From Faecalitalea sp. UBA4312 (GTDB lineage: Bacteria; Bacillota_I; Bacilli_A; Erysipelotrichales; Erysipelotrichaceae), in the NCBI GenBank assembly GCA_002394635.1, contig DGUK01000078.1, forward strand, positions 1-10,924: 10,924 nucleotides of DNA, written 5' to 3'. The translations under genes and the position numbers were made by a program. Below the pieces are notes generated by a model. The model saw only the letters and a list, made by a program, of their open reading frames with translations, made no database searches and was not told where the DNA came from. Numbering within the stretch: the stretch's first letter is position 1; each line of letters opens with the position of its first letter. Positions 6,351-10,924 of this stretch are shown piece after piece.

Positions 6351-8061
6351 AGTCAAAGAATATAAGAAAGCCTCTTTAGCAGCTCCTTTATGGGTCGCTT
6401 TGGAAGTTATATTGGAAGTCTTTATTCCCTTTATGTTGTCGATCATGGTCGATCAGGGAATTGAAAAAGGAAATCTGAATGTGGTCATGGTGACGGCATT
6501 GTTCATGTTTCTGGCCGCTATGCTTTCCTTGCTGGCAGGTGCCCTAAGTGGAAAGTATGCCGCCATTGCCAGCAGCGGTTTTGCCAAGAATCTGCGCAAG
6601 GCCGAATATGAAAACATCATGAATTTTTCGTTCCGGGAGCTGGATGCCTATTCCACCAGTTCTCTGATCACACGTATGATGACCGATGTCACCAATGTAC
6701 AGATGGCTTATATGATGATCATCCGATCTTGTGTACGTGCACCTATGATGCTGGTGGCCAGTTTGTTTATGTCCTTTTTTATCAATCGTCGGATTGCCCT
6801 GATTTTTCTAGGCGTCATCCTTTTTTTGGGAATCGTGCTGTTTGGTATCATCTTTATCGTTCGGCCGATCTTTGAAAAGCTGTTTTTAAAATACGATGAC
6901 CTCAATCGCAGTACACAGGAAAACATTACAGCAATCCGTGTTGTGAAATCCTTTGTCCGCCAGGATCATGAAATCGATCATTTCAACAAAGAAAGTGATG
7001 CCCTTTTTAAGATCCAGAGAAAAGCAGAACTGATCCTAGCTTTAAACGGGCCGGCTATGCAGTTATCTGCCTATACATGCATCGTTCTGATCTCCTGGTT
7101 TGGTGCCCATATGATCGTTGATGGGACGATGACGACCGGAGAGCTTCTAAGTCTGTTTACCTACATCATGAGCATGTTAATGGCTTTAATGATGTTATCG
7201 ATGGTCTTTGTCATGGTGTCCATGTCCTTGGCCTCCGGACGAAGGATTGCCCAGGTCATCACACAGGAAAGCACGTTGAATTCCCCGGAAAACGGCATAA
7301 AAACCATCCAAGATGGTTCCCTGACCTTTGAAAGCGTCTACTTCAACTATGTCAACGATAAACCGGATTATGTACTGACTGATATCAATCTGAATGTGCC
7401 GGCAGGTTCGACCCTCGGTATCCTTGGATCGACCGGCAGTTCCAAGACCTCGTTTGTGCAACTGATTCCGCGATTGTACGATGTAACCATGGGCCATGTG
7501 GAAGTTGGTGGCATCGATGTACGCCGATATGACTTGCAGACCCTGCGAGATGGCGTTGCCATGGTATTGCAGAAAAACGTTCTATTCTCCGGTACGATCA
7601 AAGAGAATATGCGCTGGGGCAATCCACAAGCCACAGATGAAGAAATCATGGAGGCCTGCCGATTAGCCCAGGCCGATGAATTCATTCAGAAAATGCCGGA
7701 TGGCTATGATACATATATTGAACGAGGGGGTGCCAATGTCTCTGGCGGACAAAGACAACGTCTGTGTATTGCCCGTGCATTGTTGAAAAAACCGAAGATC
7801 TTGATTCTGGATGATTCCACCAGTGCCGTGGACACCAGGACGGATGCCCAGATCCGCCAGGCCTTTTTAGAGCAGATTCCGGATACGACCAAGATCATTA
7901 TTGCCCAGAGGATCAGCTCTGTGCAGGATGCTGACCAGATCATCCTTCTCGATGATGGAAAGATTCTCGCACAAGGCACCCATGAGCAGCTTCTACGGAC
8001 CAGTCCGGTATATCGGGAAACCTTTGAAGCACAACAGAAAGGAGATCCGGAACATGAATAA
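6328..8061 (+). CDS. ABC exporter half, degenerate-site subunit (membrane domain plus ATPase)
   Basis: The protein (577 residues) is a type IV (exporter) ABC half-transporter: about six membrane helices within residues 15-305, then an ATPase domain. Walker A is GSTGSSKT (367-374), Q-loop glutamine 415, signature VSGGQ (471-475), Walker B ILILDD (491-496). The catalytic glutamate after Walker B is aspartate (D496), and the switch histidine is glutamine (Q527 in IIIAQRISS). These changes mark the non-hydrolysing side of heterodimeric exporters such as TM287/288, BmrCD, LmrCD and EfrCD, where this subunit keeps an intact signature for its partner. It would pair with the next gene's product to move drugs, lipids or peptides out of the cell using ATP. 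AGGAGG stands about seven bases before ATG 6328, which overlaps the MarR gene. Substrate is unknown. Confidence 0.94.
   Translation: MLKTLLNEVKEYKKASLAAPLWVALEVILEVFIPFMLSIMVDQGIEKGNLNVVMVTALFMFLAAMLSLLAGALSGKYAAIASSGFAKNLRKAEYENIMNFSFRELDAYSTSSLITRMMTDVTNVQMAYMMIIRSCVRAPMMLVASLFMSFFINRRIALIFLGVILFLGIVLFGIIFIVRPIFEKLFLKYDDLNRSTQENITAIRVVKSFVRQDHEIDHFNKESDALFKIQRKAELILALNGPAMQLSAYTCIVLISWFGAHMIVDGTMTTGELLSLFTYIMSMLMALMMLSMVFVMVSMSLASGRRIAQVITQESTLNSPENGIKTIQDGSLTFESVYFNYVNDKPDYVLTDINLNVPAGSTLGILGSTGSSKTSFVQLIPRLYDVTMGHVEVGGIDVRRYDLQTLRDGVAMVLQKNVLFSGTIKENMRWGNPQATDEEIMEACRLAQADEFIQKMPDGYDTYIERGGANVSGGQRQRLCIARALLKKPKILILDDSTSAVDTRTDAQIRQAFLEQIPDTTKIIIAQRISSVQDADQIILLDDGKILAQGTHEQLLRTSPVYRETFEAQQKGDPEHE
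8038..8044 (+). promoter_or_regulatory. Ribosome binding site deciding the second exporter start
   Basis: AAAGGAG lies nine bases before ATG 8054, inside the end of the first exporter gene. It argues for this start, which begins the conserved protein, rather than for an in-frame extension of 51 codons beginning at 7901, which is out-of-frame sequence of the first gene. Confidence 0.8.
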
Positions 8062-9907
8062 AAAAACATCGGGTCTATCCCGTCTATTAAAAGAAACCAT
8101 CACAACCTATCCAGTTCGCAGCCTGGTTGTTGTGATTCTGATCCTGATCAGTGCCTTTGCCAATGTGTACGGCAGTATGTTCATGCGAACTTTGATCGAT
8201 GACTACATTCAGCCGCTGCTTCGTTCGGATGCGGTCGACTATACGCCTTTATTGCAGGCATTGTGTAAAATTGCGGCCATTTATTTGATAGGGATCCTCT
8301 GCACGTACTTATACAACCGGCAATGTGTGACCATATCTCTGGGAACGTTAAAACATACAAGAGACTTATTATTTACACATATGGAATCACTGCCTATCGG
8401 TTATTTTGACACGCATGCCCATGGCGACATTATGTCGATCTATACCAATGATACCGATACGTTGCGACAGCTTTTGTCAATGAGCATTCCGCAGTCGATT
8501 TCCTCCCTGGTTACCATCGTAGCCGTTGCCATTTCTATGATCATTATGAATGTACCAATGGCCTGTGTCACCTTTGCTATGGGAGCCCTGATGATCGTCA
8601 CTGCCCGGCTGATAACCAAAAAATCCAGCGTGTACTTTCGTAACCAACAAAAAGATCTGGGCATTGTCAACGGCTATATCGAAGAAATGATGGAAGGAAC
8701 CAAGGTAATCAAGGTCTTCAATCATGAATCGCAAAGCATTGAAGATTTTAACGAACTCAATGAGCAATTGTTTCAGGCAAGTGCCAATGCCAATAAATAT
8801 GCCAATATCCTGATGCCCATACTGGGCAACCTGGGCTATGTGTCCTTGGTCATCAACGCTCTGATCGGATCTGTTCTGGCTATTCATAATATGGCTGGAT
8901 TAACACTGGGAACCATTGCCGCCTTTGTACAGCTCAACCGTTCCTTCAATGCACCGATCGGTCAGATATCCCAGCAGCTGAACTCCATCATCATGGCAGG
9001 CGCCGGTGCATCCCGGATCTATGAACTGCTGGACGAACAGCCGGAGGTGGATCAAGGACAAGTTACCCTGGTCAACATGAAACAAGTCGATGGTCAATGG
9101 CAGCCTTGTCATGAAAATACCGGACACTGGTTCTGGCGTCATCCTCGTAAAGACGGCGTCGAATATGTAGAACTGAAAGGCGATGTGCGCTTTCATGATG
9201 TGACCTTCGGCTACACAGAGAACAAAACCGTTCTTCATGATATTTCCTTGTTTGCCAAACCAGGACAGAAGATTGCTTTTGTCGGTGCCACCGGAGCCGG
9301 AAAGACGACCATTACCAATCTGATCAATCGGTTTTATGACATCCAGAAAGGATCGATCACCTATGACGGTATTGACGTGAAACTGATCAAAAAAGCCGAT
9401 CTGCGCCATTCCTTAGGAATCGTATTGCAGGATGTCAATCTGTTTACCGGAACGATCATGGACAATATCCGTTACGGCAATCTGGAAGCCACGGACCAAC
9501 AATGCATCCAGGCTGCCAAACTGGCCAATGCCCATGATTTTATCAAACACCTAGAGCACGGTTACCAGACGGTCATCACCGGAAACGGAGAAAACCTTTC
9601 CCAGGGACAAAGACAGTTGTTGTCGATTGCCCGGGCTGCTGTAGCCAATCCGCCGGTGCTGATCCTGGATGAAGCCACCAGTTCCATTGATACACGAACG
9701 GAAAAGATCGTGCAGGACGGAATGGATAAGTTGATGCATGGCCGGACCGTCTTTGTCATTGCTCACCGTTTAAGTACCATTCGTAACTCCAACGCTATTA
9801 TGGTATTGGATAACGGACGGATCATTGAACGTGGAGATCACGAGGAATTATTAAAACAGAAAGGGACCTATTACCAGCTCTATACAGGAGCGTTTGAACT
9901 GGATTGA
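8054..9907 (+). CDS. ABC exporter half, catalytic subunit (membrane domain plus ATPase)
   Basis: The protein (617 residues) is the partner half-exporter. About six membrane helices fall within residues 20-320. The ATPase domain has a classical Walker A GATGAGKT (411-418), Q-loop glutamine 459, Walker B VLILDE (535-540) with catalytic glutamate E540, and switch histidine H571 in VIAHRLSTI. Its own signature is LSQGQ (515-519) instead of LSGGQ. Together with the first subunit this gives one full ATP site (this Walker A, E540 and H571 with the partner's VSGGQ) and one degenerate site. Between the membrane and ATPase domains there is a linker of about 50 residues (327-375) containing TGHWFWRHP, longer than in most exporters. 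I know this arrangement from many Firmicutes exporters behind MarR genes. The start overlaps the first exporter gene by eight bases. Drug or lipid export is likely; substrate is not known. Confidence 0.94.
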   Translation: MNKKTSGLSRLLKETITTYPVRSLVVVILILISAFANVYGSMFMRTLIDDYIQPLLRSDAVDYTPLLQALCKIAAIYLIGILCTYLYNRQCVTISLGTLKHTRDLLFTHMESLPIGYFDTHAHGDIMSIYTNDTDTLRQLLSMSIPQSISSLVTIVAVAISMIIMNVPMACVTFAMGALMIVTARLITKKSSVYFRNQQKDLGIVNGYIEEMMEGTKVIKVFNHESQSIEDFNELNEQLFQASANANKYANILMPILGNLGYVSLVINALIGSVLAIHNMAGLTLGTIAAFVQLNRSFNAPIGQISQQLNSIIMAGAGASRIYELLDEQPEVDQGQVTLVNMKQVDGQWQPCHENTGHWFWRHPRKDGVEYVELKGDVRFHDVTFGYTENKTVLHDISLFAKPGQKIAFVGATGAGKTTITNLINRFYDIQKGSITYDGIDVKLIKKADLRHSLGIVLQDVNLFTGTIMDNIRYGNLEATDQQCIQAAKLANAHDFIKHLEHGYQTVITGNGENLSQGQRQLLSIARAAVANPPVLILDEATSSIDTRTEKIVQDGMDKLMHGRTVFVIAHRLSTIRNSNAIMVLDNGRIIERGDHEELLKQKGTYYQLYTGAFELD

Positions 9908-9925
9908 TCAATGTTCACAAACGAA

Positions 9926-9966
9926 AAAAGGCGTTAGATAAGCTATATGCTCTTCTAACGCCTTTT
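9926..9966. terminator. Bidirectional intrinsic terminator between convergent genes
   Basis: AAAAGGCGTTAGA (9926-9938) and TCTAACGCCTTTT (9954-9966) form a perfect 13-bp stem with a 15-base loop that can itself pair AGC with GCT. On the plus strand it ends in a T-rich tail 19 bases after the exporter stop. On the minus strand it ends in six T residues about 40 bases after the stop of the PrsW-like gene. It therefore should end both transcripts. Confidence 0.92.
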
Positions 9967-10005
9967 CCTTTGCACATCTATACAAATAAACCTTGGGAAC
10001 AGTTC

Positions 10006-10791
10006 TTATGTGATCGGATTATCGGCCTGTTTATGATCCAGAGCCTCTATGCTCCACCTGTTGATCTTTATGATCATAAAAATTGTAATCACGATCGTTA
10101 AAATAGATACAAAAGCAACTAAAATCAAATATACATCTTCTTTCGACAGAGCTTGTAACGAACTGTCAAATAACGTATGCAAAATAACAGGAATCAAAAT
10201 ACCAATGAGGTGATATCTTTTCTGATTCGTATCGAAAGCTTTTCCAATAAAAAAACCCATGATGACACCATATGTAAAATGAAAAGGCGTTAATGCACGC
10301 AGGGCGGCTAAAATGACTCCTCCTTCGGAATAAAACAGGTCTTCGATGATCGCAAATCCAATTCCTACAATACCACCACAGATGACATAATCCAGCCAGG
10401 TTTTCGCAAAAGGCTGCTTTCGTGTAGAAAGTCGTAAAAACAGATAGCGGCTCATCTCTTCTACAAGACCAATTGAGATCAACTGATTTAAAAAGAGCTT
10501 TCCATATGAAAATGTCGATGTGGCACGGATTTTCTCAATGGTAGCCTGGATAGCCACGGGATCCGGATCAGTCATCCAGGATCGTAATGTGTCAATTTCT
10601 ATAACACTTATAGCCATAACAACCATAATTGACAATGATACAACGGTGGCAAGCAGCGCACTCAACATACCGGCTATGATCAAACGTCGGATATTCCCTT
10701 TAGAAAAAGGATCATATCTTTTACAACGGTTCAGCCAAACTATCAGAATAATGGATACTGGCAGAGAAACCAAAGCTCCTATAATGTTCAT
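10006..10791 (-). CDS. PrsW-family intramembrane protease-like protein
   Basis: This 261-residue protein has about seven hydrophobic segments and the motifs of the PrsW family: paired glutamates E111-E112 in GLVEEMSRYLFLR, F146 and E150 in GFAIIED (FxxxE), H171 in LTPFHFTYGVIMGFFIG, and H205 in ILHTLFD. In Bacillus subtilis, PrsW makes the first cut in the anti-sigma factor RsiW, freeing an envelope-stress sigma factor, and depends on its paired glutamates. The common motif is EExxK; here the last position is arginine. A loop of about 35 residues (63-97) lies after the second hydrophobic segment. I chose ATG 10791, ten bases after AAGGGAG; a TTG 12 codons upstream has no ribosome site. It is single, convergent with the exporter operon and shares its terminator. 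No anti-sigma or sigma gene is nearby, so the target is unknown and a non-stress role is possible. Confidence 0.82.
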   Translation of the reverse strand: MNIIGALVSLPVSIILIVWLNRCKRYDPFSKGNIRRLIIAGMLSALLATVVSLSIMVVMAISVIEIDTLRSWMTDPDPVAIQATIEKIRATSTFSYGKLFLNQLISIGLVEEMSRYLFLRLSTRKQPFAKTWLDYVICGGIVGIGFAIIEDLFYSEGGVILAALRALTPFHFTYGVIMGFFIGKAFDTNQKRYHLIGILIPVILHTLFDSSLQALSKEDVYLILVAFVSILTIVITIFMIIKINRWSIEALDHKQADNPIT

Positions 10792-10801
10792 TATAATCGT
10801 T

Positions 10802-10808
10802 CTCCCTT
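10802..10808 (-). promoter_or_regulatory. Ribosome binding site deciding the PrsW-like start
   Basis: AAGGGAG on the minus strand lies ten bases before ATG 10791. The spacing is slightly long, but no comparable site precedes the upstream TTG at 10827. Confidence 0.6.
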
Positions 10809-10832
10809 CATTTTTTGTCTTTTTCAATATAT

Positions 10833-10841
10833 ATTGTAACA
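10833..10841 (-). promoter_or_regulatory. Possible extended -10 promoter of the PrsW-like gene
   Basis: On the minus strand TGTTACAAT combines a TGN extension with TACAAT, five of six bases of the -10 consensus. No good -35 box lies 17 bases upstream, as is usual for extended -10 promoters. The transcript would start near 10826, about 35 bases before ATG 10791. Confidence 0.45.
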
Positions 10842-10924
10842 GATTTTAACGGATACTTATTTATTTATATTGTTTAATAAAGACTTGGTTTCTCCGATAC
10901 TTTCACGCAAAAAAAGGCCCTGTT

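Noticed and set aside
7901..8053. 51-codon N-terminal extension of the second ABC subunit
   Set aside because: It is the first subunit's coding sequence read in another frame; the strong AAAGGAG site and conserved protein start point to ATG 8054.
8900..9409. Minus-strand open frame of 169 codons
   Set aside because: It lies fully within the ATPase region of the second exporter gene and shows no family motif or ribosome site.
10908..10924. A-run followed by GGCCCTGTT at the window edge
   Set aside because: It may be one arm of a terminator hairpin for the neighbouring gene, but the other arm is outside the window.

Overview
The window looks like a low-to-moderate GC member of the Bacillota (Firmicutes). 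Shine-Dalgarno sites are strong (AGGAGG types), promoters are sigma-A-like, and genes are tightly packed with ATGA overlaps. The MarR plus paired ABC exporter cassette and the PrsW-like protein are typical of anaerobic gut Clostridia and Erysipelotrichia. I cannot fix the genus from sequence alone. No RNA gene, CRISPR array, intact insertion sequence or phage gene is visible.

Layout. (1) 72-1511, minus strand: a stand-alone regulator with an N-terminal XRE-like helix-turn-helix and a large C-terminal region I do not recognise. Its upstream region is very AT-rich and carries operator-like repeats. (2) 5763 down to 1720, minus strand: a five-gene glycan assembly operon. In transcription order it encodes a membrane phosphoglycosyl transferase, an SDR sugar epimerase/dehydratase, a GT4-type glycosyltransferase and two GT2-type glycosyltransferases. 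The genes overlap or nearly touch, start from one promoter at about 5787-5815, and end at a likely terminator at 1679-1698. No flippase, polymerase or ligase gene is present. (3) 5889-9907, plus strand: an operon divergent from the glycan operon, encoding a MarR repressor and the two halves of a heterodimeric ABC exporter. It has a near-consensus promoter (TTGACA, 17 bp, TAATAT), a 26-bp imperfect palindrome over the -10 and start region, and a strong two-way terminator at 9926-9966. (4) 10791 down to 10006, minus strand: a PrsW-family intramembrane protease-like gene that converges on that terminator.

How the parts fit. The phosphoglycosyl transferase probably loads the first sugar phosphate onto undecaprenyl phosphate, the SDR enzyme makes or converts a nucleotide sugar, and the three glycosyltransferases extend a short lipid-linked glycan. 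The MarR protein probably represses its own operon and is released by a ligand that the exporter removes. The two divergent promoters lie back to back in a 125-bp gap, so cross-talk between envelope glycan synthesis and the exporter is possible but unproven. The most reviewable observations are the two operator-like arrays (1521-1576 and 5848-5873), the uncharacterised regulator, the asymmetric ABC pair, and the EExxR form of the PrsW motif. I saw no clear evidence of a wholly new system.
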